Below are positions 23,930-34,925 of a stretch of DNA of 64,000 bases, in pieces. Origin of the DNA: Sclerotiophoma versabilis (Eukaryota > Ascomycota > Dothideomycetes > Pleosporales > Didymellaceae). Both the position numbers and the translations under genes were made by a program. The first letter of the stretch is position 1. The number at the start of each line of letters is the position of its first letter. Location: contig JAAROD010000049.1 in assembly GCA_012274445.1 (NCBI GenBank), forward strand, positions 1,550,001 to 1,614,000, in the 5' to 3' direction. Below the pieces are notes generated by a model. That model was given only the letters and a program-made list of their open reading frames with translations. It ran no database searches and was not told the DNA's origin.

Positions 23930-26421
23930 ACCCCTCCCCTTCCCTTTCCCTCTTGATTATTTGTTTTTACCTGTACGATACTCTCTTTTTGTGTTTATAT
24001 GTATTACCCACACATGTTTTAGCGTGTCATCTCTTATTGTCTTGTAGAGGTTACAGTATTCGGGCGGCAATCTGGGTCTAGAGGGATGCATTATAACAGG
24101 CTTTGAGTGGAGCGGTTGTATGAATTGTCTTCGAGTTTCAGGAGTACAGGACATCCAAAACGCAAATGAAAGGCCATAAGAGGCGCACTGCCACATATTG
24201 TATGACTTCGCTACCATCACACTTGCCGTTCACGATCTGGCTCATGATATATGTGCGTTGGCGCCTTGACAGCTGATCACACAAAGACGTCGATGACCCA
24301 CCGAGCCTGCGCGCAAGACAGGGTTAGACGAGCCTCACGCATGTCACCGCGGAACACACGCCCATTGACATCGAACAGTATGCCCAATCCATGCCTGATC
24401 CTTCTCGTGTTCTTATCTTTGATCCCCACAGTCCAACGTCCGTCTGCAATCTCAAATCTCATATTAACACCCTCGCCGCATCATTCATATACTCTTACCG
24501 CGGTACAAGGGCCAGTCCCTACCTGCCACCTACTATTGCCATTAAGCTCATGTGCCGATGCGGCACGGATGCGCAAGCGAAGGCTTGTTATCTACCAAAA
24601 CCTATCTGATTGGTCTGGCCGGCTTCAAGATGCAGGTTAAAATATTGGGCCGACGGTGGTGCCGGCGTAATGCGTATCGTGCTGCAGTGAGTGGTTGTTC
24701 TGTAGTCTTCCAGAAGCTCAAGACCGTGGCCTATTACTATCTCGACATGCAGTGCCTTGACATGCAGGGCAGGGCGTCCCTGCACTCCACTCACGACTCA
24801 ACTTGGTGCCGTATCCACACCTGTCCCCTTCTCGACTCTCATCTGCGGATTCGTCCTGTTCATGCACGCGGCTGGATCCCATTCAATCCAGAAGGCTGGG
24901 TGCCACCGGGGTTTAACCGGGGATATGCTGGACTTGATTCCGTTGGTTCGAACGCTAGGGAGATGTGTGGGCCCAGAAAGCTTAACTACGCCTTCCGCGA
25001 AAAGGAAGGAGCTTGGCATTACCACACTTCCCACCGATGAGTGGGCCGGCGAGTCGGATAGCCCACGTTGCAGCCGAGTACGAGACGGCTCTGCTGGCTT
25101 TGCAGCGGGCGGAAGGGGATGGTGGTGGGTAGTTGGGGAGAAGCGGCTACGGGTTTCGAGGGGCGATGCATGAGGGGAAGGGAAAGTGTGAGAGGGGAAG
25201 CATGGGATGCGATGACGAGTGCAGGATGACCGTGTACCTGGATACGAGATCAATGGTGGATATGGCACTAGCAGGATAATTTTGTAGAGGTGTGTGCACC
25301 TTTGGCGTTCAAGTCGAGACCAGCTGTCTCGAGATCTATCCCGTACATTGAACACGTTATTCCGCCGACATCGCCGTGATAGTTTACAAAATATACAAAT
25401 TCTGACATCGAAGTCACTGCGCAAGTGCGCAGTGTATGGGAGGCGTTGGTGGAGTGACATCACAAAGCACGTGGCGATGGGGAACATGCTCAGCACATCG
25501 GCGGGTTCTTGCCGAACGTGAGCTGACCGCACGAGACGGGAAAGTGGACTTATGTCCGTACCTGTACATCACACTACCCGCGGATAGCGAGCGCGCGCTG
25601 TGTGTGGTTTGAGAACCGTCATCGGGCGCGTCCCCGACTTGAGTCCCTAGCCAGCGTTGAAACTCGGGCTGGGAGATTGGTTGGTACCGAGGGATCCCCG
25701 GTGTGGATTCGGCAGAGCAAATTTCTTCACGGCTTGAGGCTCTGGATTCTATGCAGGGAGTCAGACGTTCGACGCGGGCTTTGATGGCGAGATGTGATGT
25801 TTGGAGGCGCAGAGCTCCCGGGTGTCCCTACCGTATCTGTCGAATTGCGGGCGTTGAAGTAAGTGCTCGTCTTCCCATGCTACAAAGATGGACTGGCGTT
25901 GCATGCGCGCATTCAGCAATCCACATTATGGGGTTTCTTGCAGATTATCAAGCCACTTATCTTTTGATTTCGATATTATCCCGGCACATCGGCATCAACG
26001 CCAGACCAATGTGTTTTCAAAATCATGAACGTAAGATCGCCAGGCGTCCAGCCTGCTTTGGGAAGGTGGTCGCGGGCGTGGCGAATCGGGCTTCGCGTGT
26101 GGTGCGGATCGTGGCGCGCTTAAGCCTTTCGCGAAGGCTTCGATTTTCTTACACCCGGACGTCTGCACAATTGTAGTTAGCCCCAACACTATCAAGACGT
26201 TACATCGTTGCTTGTCCGGGCTTGAGACCTTGGCCTCGGTTTGAAGCGAACGTCTTTGGCGTGGTTGGTCGATGAGTACGGGATGCTAAAGGAGGGGACC
26301 TGAGTTAAATGGAAGAGAGCAGCCGCCTGCTAGACCTCAGGTGTCCGGTCTCTTCGCATTTCACCCTGTTCCTCCATCGATCGTTTTGATCTTTGGTTGT
26401 ATCGCAACCTGTGTACCAGCC
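23930..26421. other. Intergenic region before PTR2, with GATA cores
   Basis: About 2.5 kb without a supported gene. A minus-strand frame at 24277-24462 looks mildly protein-like but has no homology I recognise, and a 244-codon minus frame at 24798-25532 appears random. At 25945-25980 there are three TTATC (GATAA) cores, including CTTATC at 25956-25961, about 440-480 bp before PTR2. They may serve nitrogen regulation of that gene. Confidence 0.45.
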
Positions 26422-28392
26422 ATGGCCACCGCACAGGAAACTCTGTATGTTCTAGTCATACGTTTTGTGTCTTTCTGTACTAACAGATCGGTAGTGCCCA
26501 CCAGCTGCAGCGCGAGCAGGCTGAGGCTGACCAGCACCCACACCTGAACGGCTTGTCTTTGAACAACGACAATGTCGCTGGAGCCGGTATTGATGAGAAG
26601 GACTTCGTTGAGAAGCCTCTGAGCGTTAGCTCTGGTGCTTCCGTTCGCGACATTGAGGTTGATGATGGTCTCGGTGGTGTCAGGCCCACTGAAGAAGAGC
26701 TCCGCACCCTGCGCAAGGTCGGCGAGCCTCTGCCCAAGTCCGCTTTCTTGGTCGCTATCGTCGAACTTTGCGAGCGTTTCACCTACTATGGTGCCTCTGG
26801 TATCTTCCAGAACTACATTCAGCGCCCGCTCGATGGCACCGAGGGACGTGGTGCTCTCGGCATGGGCCAAAAGGGAGCCACTGGCCTCTCCACCTTCTTC
26901 CAGTTCTGGTGCTATGTCACACCCATTCTCGGTGCCATCATTGCTGATCAGTACCTTGGAAAGTACAACACCATTGTAATCTTCTGTGGTGTCTACATCG
27001 TCGGTCTTCTTATCCTTACCTTGACTTCGATTCCTGTTGCTCTTCAGGGAGGCGCTGGTCTTGGTGGTTTCATTGCTGCTATCATTGTCATCGGTCTCGG
27101 AACTGGTGGTATCAAGTCCAACGTCGCACCCCTGATTGCCGATCAGTACAAGCGTCGCCAGATGGTCATTGGCACCGACAAGAAGACTGGTGAGCGCGTC
27201 ATCATCGACCCTGCGATCACCATCTCTCGCATCTACATGATCTTCTACTGGGTAAGTTTGCGCAGCTTGAGGTTCTGTTCGTAACGCTGATGAATTCTAG
27301 TGCATCAACATTGGTTCTCTGTCCCTGCTCGCAACTCCTTACATGGAGCGCGACGTCGACTTCTGGTCCGCCTACTTGATGTGCTTGTGCATCTTCTTCA
27401 TTGGTACTCTCGTCCTCGTTCTCGGCCGTAAGGTGTATGTCGTCCGCCCACCGCAGGGCTCCGTCATCACCAACGCTTTCCGCGTCATGGGCCAGATGAT
27501 CAAGGCCCGCAACATGGATGCCGCAAAGCCTTCTCACCAGGCTGGTCTCGGAAAAACACCGACCACTCTCTGGGACGACCACTTCGTCGATGAGGTCAAG
27601 CGTGCTCTTGTTGCCTGCAAGGTCTTCTGCTTCTACCCCATCTACTGGGTTGTATACGGCAACTTTTCCAACAACTTCGTCACTCAGGCCGGTCAGATGG
27701 CTGGTCACGGTATCCCCAACGATCTGATGCAGAACTTCGATCCCATTGCCATCATCGTCTTTTTGCCCATCATGGACCAGTTCTTCTTCCCGTACCTCCG
27801 CAAGCACAAGATCAACTTCCCTCCTATCAACCGTATCACCGCCGGTTTCTGGGTCGCTTCTCTTGCCATGGTCTACGCCGCCGTCATTCAGCACTACATC
27901 TACGAGGCCGGTCCTTGTTATGGTCACCCTCTCTGCGATGCCAGTATGGTTGATGGTGTTGCTCAGGGCAACAACATTCACATTGCTACCCAGACTGGTG
28001 CCTACATGCTCATCGGTATCTCCGAGATTTTTGCCTCAGTCACTGGTCTTGAATACGCATACACCAAGGCGCCGCCCAGCATGAAGTCCTTCGTCCAGTC
28101 AATGTACCTGCTCACCAACGCTTTCGGATCTGCCATTTCTGAGGCGCTCAACCCTCTGCTGTACGACCCTGCGATTATGTGGATGTTCTGCGGTCTGGCC
28201 GTCGCCTCGTTCGTTGCTGGTTGCTTGATCTGGATCTTGTTCCACCACCTCAACGACACTGAGGACGAGATGAACGCTCTGGACCAGGATTATGATAAGG
28301 ACCCTACTCTGCGCAACAGCAGCGTCCACGCTGACCGCACTGTTGGCCTCCACTCCTACCACGAGGAGGAGAAGGGCGCATCTTTTGCTTAG
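26422..28392 (+). CDS. PTR2: Di/tripeptide transporter Ptr2 (POT family)
   Basis: Three exons, 26422-26444, 26495-27251 and 27301-28392, give 623 residues. The first exon is 23 nt. Intron 1 has TACTAAC and must end at GGTAG (26494), which yields MATAQETLAHQLQREQ. After a hydrophilic N terminus comes the proton-coupling motif ELCERFTYYG (about residue 97, ExxERxxYYG), then the POT signature GAIIADQYLGKYNTI and GLGTGGIKSNVAPLIADQY. A basic loop follows (YKRRQMVIGTDKKTGERV), then many membrane helices including VFCFYPIYWVVYGNFSNNF and GISEIFASVTGLEYAYTKAP. The family imports di- and tripeptides with protons across the plasma membrane. Preferred codons are strongly used (GTC, CTC, AAG), which suggests high expression. 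The C terminus is an acidic cytosolic tail. Confidence 0.94.
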
Positions 28393-29571
28393 ATGGTCGT
28401 TATGAAATGATGTAATATGATAACGTAGTGAATGCACCTGTCAGGGCTGCATCGAATGAATCGAATCTCAATCTGTTCAAATATTTACCTTTAAAACTCA
28501 CGACCTGATAAAGTTTATCTCTGTTTCGATGTGAATGTCTCCTTCTGGCAGCATAGATATTGCAGGAGTTCTATTTCGGTTGTGAGTTCGCACTCCAAAG
28601 ACATGGTGAAGCCAGGTGAGCCAACGCATTCATTCAGCGTTATTGTTGTTGTCATCCGAGCGAACACACTTCGTACCAGTGCCGTCGTGATGGATACGGT
28701 CACGTTGACGGCGAGGTCGCAGGGCAACTGTGGTGAGTGGCGAGTGGTGAGCCGCGAAGAAATGCGTGAGGGACTGCTGCGCACGTTGAGGCAGGAGCGT
28801 TGCATGCGACAACATGTCCTTGTAGGCTTCTGCAGAACCAGCCCAAGCACAGAATCAACAGAACGCGTTGTTAAGGTAAGACAATAATTAAATGCATGTA
28901 ATTTGCACAGCGCTTTCTATTGCCAAATCACCTGCTGTTGCACTTCACTTTATAGGCTTCGTAACACCTTCTACCCATAGATGCCCTGAATGATCCTAAC
29001 ACCCTCACAATATTGGGAAGCATGCTGGCGTCGTTACTGGCGACGTGCGTTGCAGTATCTTCTAGACTGAATAACACGCGAAACACACCCGCTAGCATAT
29101 CCTTGCCTCCCAAAAGAGGCCCTGCGCGACATGCTGTGGGCGAGCTAGTGCACGTTGACTATGTGAAGACACGTGAAGCAATTCACGCTATTCCGCAGCT
29201 GGGAATCCTTGTAGAGAGTTGGCTTGATAAAGGGCTCCTTTATGTCACTTAGCGTCTTGGAGAAAACCTGCAAACCAAAGGTAGTTGCTGAAGCTTATGT
29301 CTTTGGTGACTTCTATAGGAAAGGAACGCTGTCTGCGTTAACACAGGAACGCTGAACAATCATTCCCTTAGGACCTCACGCCTGGATGCTGCAGCAGTTT
29401 ACCCGTATAACTAATACGCAGGGTGTAAATCAAGGCTGAGGGGAGCAATGGAGTTAGAACTAATACACTAAAAGTGGACAGATGTGTGATTGAAACCCGA
29501 ACATCCCCCAATTTGGCCGTGATGTAGGGCAGACACTCTCGAAACCAAAAAGAAACAAAAAGCAATAGGAA
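28393..29571. other. Intergenic region between PTR2 and the tRNA gene
   Basis: No supported protein gene. A plus-strand frame at 29013-29252 (79 codons) starts with a signal-like MLASLLATCVAVSS but has no cysteines in its second half, no homology I recognise and no splice support, so it is not called. The right end holds the tRNA terminator. Confidence 0.45.
29557..29561 (-). terminator. RNA polymerase III terminator of tRNA-Ala
   Basis: Five T residues on the minus strand, about ten bases after the discriminator base, the normal pol III stop signal. Confidence 0.7.
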
Positions 29572-29661
29572 TGGACGAACGGGGGATCGAACCCCGGACC
29601 TTCCGCAAACGTACATTTGAAGCAATGCAAAGCGGACGCTTTACCACTAAGCCATTCGCCC
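29572..29661 (-). tRNA. tRNA-Ala(UGC) with 18-nt intron
   Basis: Read on the minus strand, the sequence folds as a full tRNA: acceptor GGGCGAA pairing with TTCGTCC, D arm GCTT-AGTGGTA-AAGC, anticodon stem TCCGC/GCGGA, loop TTTGCA, variable AGGTC and T arm CGGGG-TTCGATC-CCCCG. The anticodon is TGC (29627-29629), reading Ala GCA codons. The third acceptor pair is G3-U70, the identity signal of alanine tRNAs, and the discriminator is A. Between position 37 and position 38 lies an intron of 18 nt (about 29608-29625), the canonical place. A and B boxes are present. No CCA is encoded, as expected in eukaryotes. Confidence 0.95.
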
Positions 29662-30119
29662 AGGATTTGTTGATGGCAAGCTCCAATTTGGTTTCGAATA
29701 TCATTTAAACTCTTTTGAGAAGCCTCTTGTCAGCTGACCTCTGTCATAGAGCCTGCCGTTTATCTGCCACAACTTAGTTTTCCTTATCATACTTAGCACG
29801 TGAATCCTTAACACTTGTCAAGCGGCCCCCTTTGGGGGGGGGGGTTGCGCACAGCCACCCCTTGGCGCGTCACGGACGAACCACACGTCAGCTCCCGAAC
29901 ACAGTTGCGCCCAAGTCGGTGACAATACAAGACATCTCCCAAACAAACACAATTAGCCGTGCAAATCGCTCGTAGCACCACTTTGCGCCTCCCATCCCTT
30001 TCTGCCGCGATCGTCGACCCTTGATTTGGATTACGTTGCCTGCGCGCTCACAGCTCGGCGCTGAGCTTCCCCAGCTTCCCCAGCTTCCAACAGCTCCGTA
30101 AACGTTCATAGCCGTAACA
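29662..30119. other. Intergenic region between tRNA and kinase gene
   Basis: 458 bp containing tRNA 5' flank and kinase gene promoter. An 11-nt G run lies at 29834-29844. A 9-bp motif (AGCTTCCCC) is repeated near 30063-30080. No gene seen. Confidence 0.5.
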
Positions 30120-31469
30120 ATGGGGTCGCTAGCCATATACTTTATGGACGTGGTCTACTCCTTTACAAATTGTATGGTGTGCTTCCCAAGCTCTCCACAG
30201 CTCAAGATCAATAGCCGCAGTTTCAAGATATTGCGGTTGCTAGGCGAGGTAAGCCAGCTATCTTGACCATTCAGCAAAGCAACAATTGACCGAGCACGCA
30301 TAGGGTGGCTTCTCCTATGTATACCTCGTACAAGACAACTCGAATCAGCAGCTTCTTGCGCTCAAGAAGATACGATGTCCCTTCGGTCAGGAGAGTGTCA
30401 GCTTGGCGCTGAAAGAGGTGGAAGCATACACGCTGTTCTCGCCGCACCCCAACATCATCCACTCGATTGATTATTCAGTCGAAACAGACAAGTCTGATCC
30501 CTCGGCAAAGACAGTCTACATTCTCCTCCCATACTATCGCCGTGGCAACCTACAGGATATGATCAACGCGAACCTGGTCAACCACACAAAGTTTCCAGAG
30601 AAAAGGCTGATGGTACTGTTTCTGGGTGTCTGCAAGGCTCTGAAGGCTATGCACCAGTATAAGGTCAAGGGTGGGCCGGGGGGTGCAAAGAGCGACAGTA
30701 AGGCTAAGAAGGTCCGGAGAGACGCAGCGCGCGCGGACGCAGAGGCAGCACAGAGCATGGAGATGAGGCCGAGCCGGAGACATCACGAAAACGACGACGA
30801 GGATGATGAGCAGGCAGAGGGTCTGTTGGAAGAGAGCAACGTCACGATGGCCCAAGAAGGGATTGCGCCTGGGGGGGAGAGGGCTTACGCACATCGCGAT
30901 ATCAAACCTGGTACTTGTCCACGCTTCTAGATGTACATTCTATATACTGACCTTTTGCAGGAAACATCATGATCGACGATGACGGTAAATCACCCATTCT
31001 CATGGATCTTGGCTCATTAGCTCCCTCACCAACACCGGTTACCTCACGCTCGCTCGCCCTTCAAATCCAAGATACAGCCGCCGAACACTCGACGATGCCT
31101 TACCGTGCGCCTGAACTGTTCGATGTTAAGACTGGTTCTGTCATCGACACCAAGGTAGACATCTGGTCGCTCGGCTGCACACTGTACGCATGTCTTGTTG
31201 GCAAGTCGCCATTCGAATTCAGAAGTGACGAAACTGGTGGTAGTTTGAGCATCTGCGTTCTTGGCGGCGACTGGAGATTCCCAGACGAGGGGCCGCAGAG
31301 GGGCAAGCAGAAGCAGCCAGCAGACGGTGAGGGCATTAGTGACGCTGTCAAGGACGTTGTGCGGAAGTGCTTGATGCTGGAGCCGAGCGAACGGCCAGAT
31401 GTGGATGAGCTGATCAGCATAGTTGAGGATGTTCTGCAGAACCTGCCCGAGGATGGATCCGATGATTAA
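30120..31469 (+). CDS. ENV7: STK16/Env7-like serine/threonine kinase (NAK family)
   Basis: Three exons, 30120-30248, 30304-30910 and 30961-31469, encode 414 residues. The N terminus MGSL has a potential myristoylation glycine and two cysteines (NCMVC, residues 18-21), matching the lipid-anchored start of STK16 and Env7. Kinase features: glycine loop GEGGFSYVYLV, catalytic lysine LLALKKIRC, HRDIKPGN catalytic loop, and MDLGS in place of DFG, the form also found in human STK16. They continue with the activation end TMPYRAPELF and VDIWSLGCTLYACLVGKSPFEF. A charged insertion of about 80 residues (Lys/Arg/Asp/Glu-rich) separates the alpha-E region from HRD, making it longer than human STK16 (305 residues). 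Yeast Env7 is a palmitoylated vacuolar-membrane kinase that limits membrane fusion; the role here is inferred from family. Confidence 0.88.
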
Positions 31470-31948
31470 AGCACAGTAAGCAGTGCCGAGGTTTGAACGG
31501 TTCTGTACCATCACATGTTCATGAAGTCGGTTTTTGCTTAGCATTCGAGGGTTTCGATATCCTACTATACCCATTTGAAGCCATCTCAATACTTCTTCAC
31601 ACCAAGCCTAGCCTAGGGTGACGAGAGATTTAGCCTCCTACACGACGCATTCTGATGGCCATAGCCAGCCTTACCGTCTCGCCCTCGTTCCTCTCTCCTT
31701 GCCACCAGCTGTTTCATCCACCGACACGTTTCCCAACCCCTTATATAAAACACAAGATACGGCCGACTCCCTTGCTTATTGGGTGTATGGGTAGACATGT
31801 GGATATGTACTGGCGACTGGTGATGTGTCCAAGTTTCCGGAGAGTGAAGCGAAACTGAGTCTCTGAACACCAATTTCAGAAGCACCACTTTCTCGATGAT
31901 GATACAAGGTCTTTGTAGTTTGCGTAGAGATTTTCGCGACAAGCCTGA
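31470..31948. other. Convergent intergenic region
   Basis: Lies between the 3' end of the ENV7-like gene and the 3' end of a minus-strand gene. Only untranslated sequence expected; no feature seen. Confidence 0.5.
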
Positions 31949-32617
31949 TCAGAGAGCCATACCTGCGGCTGACCCTACGGCCAGCAAGAAAAAGGCAAAT
32001 GCGCCAACCTTCGAAGTGCTCGCATGCATAATACCATGCGAAGCAGCCGCACCAGTAGACCCAGTCGTAGTCGCACTCTGCGTCACATCTGATTCCTCCC
32101 CTGGCCTCGTAGCCGTCACCGTTATGCCTGCCTCTGTACTCTTCTTGGTACCAATATCTGTATCACTGCGACTCCGTTCTTCAAACTTCGGCATACAAAC
32201 AACCTCCTTTACTCGCTTCTGCAAGCATTCTCCGACCTGCTGCCACGTCGTTCCGTCATCATTACCAATACTACACTGCATCATGCAGATCCCAGGGTTT
32301 CCTAGTTCACCTCCTCGGACTGCGTAGCCATAGGAAGACATGTCATGCCCAGGACAGCACTCGTAAACATCCCAGAAAGCGTTGGGGTTGATATCGGCAG
32401 CATTACTGATCACGCATGCGGCTTTGAGGCCTTGCGGCCCTTGGACGCTGGGATATGCTGTAGCGGACGTGCACCACGTGTCAGCGCTGATGGGCGGAAG
32501 CCACGTCGTGTCGGTGTAGGTCGTAGGGTATGAGGAACGTGTGCTGGGCGAGGGGTTTTTGAAGGTTGTTACAGCGAAGGGGTAGGTCGTCGTTGGTGCT
32601 GGGCGGGTTGTTGTCAT
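31949..32617 (-). CDS. Cysteine-containing protein with C-terminal hydrophobic anchor
   Basis: Single-exon frame of 222 codons. I do not know a function. The first 45 residues are Thr/Pro/Ser-rich. Residues about 48-145 hold eight cysteines (TWCTS, AACVI, ECCPG, GICMMQC, GECLQ, VVCMP), a spacing not equal to CFEM or hydrophobin patterns. A Ser/Thr-rich stalk follows, and the C terminus is a hydrophobic helix of about 20 residues (KVGAFAFFLLAVGSAAGMAL), which would suit a tail anchor or GPI signal. No N-terminal signal peptide is visible from this ATG and no upstream splice-joined exon was found, so surface location is uncertain. Coding potential is supported by composition and by the absence of competing frames. 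Confidence 0.62.
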   Translation of the reverse strand: MTTTRPAPTTTYPFAVTTFKNPSPSTRSSYPTTYTDTTWLPPISADTWCTSATAYPSVQGPQGLKAACVISNAADINPNAFWDVYECCPGHDMSSYGYAVRGGELGNPGICMMQCSIGNDDGTTWQQVGECLQKRVKEVVCMPKFEERSRSDTDIGTKKSTEAGITVTATRPGEESDVTQSATTTGSTGAAASHGIMHASTSKVGAFAFFLLAVGSAAGMAL

Positions 32618-33147
32618 GTTTGCGCGTTTGTAATGGCTTCGGGCGCTGTATGGGAACTGGTGAGATCGAGAAGGCGAACTGCGCGCAAGATGTGAAATTT
32701 TCCAATACTCAAAATTAGATATCTTCAGTCAGGCTGCCTCGCATTGCATGATCCTATGTAAGGACCGGCATGACTGTTGCGGCTGGCATGGTTGGAGTTA
32801 TAGGGCGGTTATTTTTAGCGAAATATTGAAGGGGGGCCTGAAGGTTGGTATCTGATCCGCGGGACACCAATCCGCCCATTCATCAATTCCATCGTGGCTT
32901 GTGCTCTTATTTGTTGCTCTTTCTGATGGACTGATGTCGAGTGGTTCGGAAGTCGTCGATGTCGAAACGTGGGGAAAGCGTCGCCGCTAGCGTGACACTA
33001 CCTGTATACCATGAGATTCACGCGTCTGTCCTGCCTTCCTGCCTTTCAACAACAAAATCTAGATCGACTCGTGGGGCACTCAGACAAGCATCGGATCACC
33101 CACAACAACCACCGCTGTCACATACACCTACTCCATCACATCTTGTG
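32618..33147. other. Intergenic region
   Basis: Upstream region of the cysteine-containing protein gene and 3' flank of the arylsulfotransferase relic. Short open frames at 32941-33262 have no coding character. Confidence 0.45.
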
Positions 33148-34410
33148 TTACTCTTGCCGCCGCAGCAGTCGATGTAGAAGAATGGCAGCAGGCGACGTCG
33201 TGACGCTACTGGAAAGTGCAGTGCTGCTTGCAGCTGTGAAATCAGTCGGAGCACTCCCTTGAACCTCATCAAGTGTAACAAACAGCTGGTCACCATCGCT
33301 TGCTTGAGTCTGACCCATAACCGCGCCTGAACCATCGTCAGCCTGTCCCTGTACATACGTATCAAGCTGAATATCGGTCAAGTCAATCGTGGTCTCAAAT
33401 CCAGTCCGTCGTTTCGCCGTCACGTTCGTCCATTTCGAAGAGTCTGTCGTGTTCGCTGCGTAAATAACCCAGTTCTCCCAGTCAGCCTGGCCGTTCCAGT
33501 AGAATTATGCCTTTTTTCCGCCCTTGTCCCAATGTACATTTGGCTTAGTGAGAGGCTTGCCTTGCCAGGGAAGCTTGAATTCGCGGTACCTATTTACGGC
33601 ATTCGTCTTTCCGAACTGGACGTCCAGCAGGTCATCGCCCTGAGCGTTCAATTCTGCAAAACACTGCTGGCCTCCGTAACAGATTAAGAAGTTCATGTTT
33701 CCGTTCGGTAGCTGCAGAGCTCAAGTCGTGCCAAGGTTTTTGCGCGATTGTGTACTCACGACCGAGCTTGACTGTCATATCATTCGGATTTACGTCCAGG
33801 AGAAGGCCCCGAGAGTATAGAATGTTACCCGTAGGGCCATTGTCGAGGTGAAATGGAAAATGCCTGGTTATTCGAAAATAAATTTCAGGAAGTTGACATC
33901 AAGGCTGGTGATCTTGTCTTCGAGTGGAATGCGAGCACTTATTCTAGTATCAACGAGTCATATAACCCCCTTCCTACAGATGTTGGCAGGGCTGAGGACT
34001 CACCTTGGGATTATTTCCCCATGAACTCTATCGAGTAGAAGTCAGTGGCGAATACTTGGTTTTAGCAAGAGTCATGAACGGTGTCTACAGAATGTCTGGT
34101 CAAGATGGCCACATCATCTGGCGTTTGGGCAGAAGAACCACATACAAACGATGCTCTTGTGTCCGTCAAATTCTATAAGCTTGCACGATAGATTGGGATC
34201 AGAGCGGTGTCGTCACTCATGATGGTAAACTCGTGAATGTCACCCATACTATTGCCGAAATAATTCACTTTGAAGTGCGCGATCTCAACGTAAGACTAGT
34301 TGGGGATATGATAGAATCAGCGACTGAAGCCATCTCCGAGCTCGGATGACCACAACGTGAGCACTGGCTGCCCTCTGTAAGTTTGGGTTTTGAAGTCGGA
34401 AGGCTCAGTG
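33148..34410 (-). pseudogene. Broken arylsulfotransferase-like gene with internally inverted segment
   Basis: Three blocks resemble fungal arylsulfotransferase (ASST) proteins but are not collinear. Block A (minus, about 34410-34149) reads DFKTQTYRGQPVLTLW, then NSMGDIHEFTIMSDDTALI, with three in-frame stops. Block B lies on the plus strand (about 33850-34140): LFENKFQEVDIKAGDLVFEW, SPWDYFPMNSIE, a frameshift near 34036, then VYRMSGQDGHIIWRLG. Block C (minus, 33848-33148) reads LDNGPTGNILYSRGLLLDV, MNFLICYGGQQCFAEL, YREFKLPWQGKPLTKP, an in-frame TAA at about 33505-33507, then FYWNGQADWENWVIYAANT to the C terminus. In family members the order is A-B-C in one direction, so B appears inverted in place. 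Several stops (TGA, TAA, TAG) could come from C-to-T changes. No intact product is possible. Assignment is from motif memory. Confidence 0.62.
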
Positions 34411-34925
34411 CGATCTTGAGGTGTATCGTCATGGATCTCAATTGATTTGGGCTGGTGATCCTCCCGGTCTGCTTGTTTTGTGGGCTGCTAATGCTTTGAT
34501 TACCGGAAGGAGCTCTTTGTTCGCAAGCAACTCGAATGCTCAAAAGATAAGAATCTTGGAACGCGTGCAGCGATTGTCACATCACTGTATTTCGAAAACT
34601 TATCGACTGGCAGTCTCCTAAGTCCGTCAACTCGTGGGCGTCAGTGAGGTGAAGAGCCGTAACCTTGACAAGTATTTGCAATGTACTGGTCTCTTAGTGC
34701 AATGCACGAACAAGACGTGTCCTTGTTACATCAGTGACACGTTTACGCCACATGCAATCACATTGCTTGGCGATGCCGGAGATGTCCTCGCCGCCCATCG
34801 TCCCTGTAGTAACACAAGACTGCGATCTCTGAGTTCCAAGGTAGCAGTATGAAGTCGATTCGGGCATTTATTCATGATTGTCTTATCCACTCTTTGCCAG
34901 TGATAAGCTGACATAGTGCAAGTCT
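34411..34925. other. Intergenic region beside the relic
   Basis: May include further decayed 5' sequence of the arylsulfotransferase-like relic, since weakly protein-like frames continue to about 34500. It is otherwise the 3' flank of the Gly-rich gene. No intact gene seen. Confidence 0.4.

Noticed and set aside
24277..24462. 61-codon minus-strand frame that looks mildly protein-like
   Set aside because: No start context, no supporting exons upstream and no family recognised; kept only as a remark.
24798..25532. 244-codon minus-strand frame
   Set aside because: No recognisable domain, and composition resembles random translation of intergenic DNA.
29013..29252. 79-codon frame with a signal-like start
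   Set aside because: No conserved features, no splice support; a small secreted protein cannot be excluded but is not supported.
33853..34038. Separate small plus-strand gene
   Set aside because: The 61-codon frame matches the middle of the arylsulfotransferase-like family and belongs to the rearranged relic.
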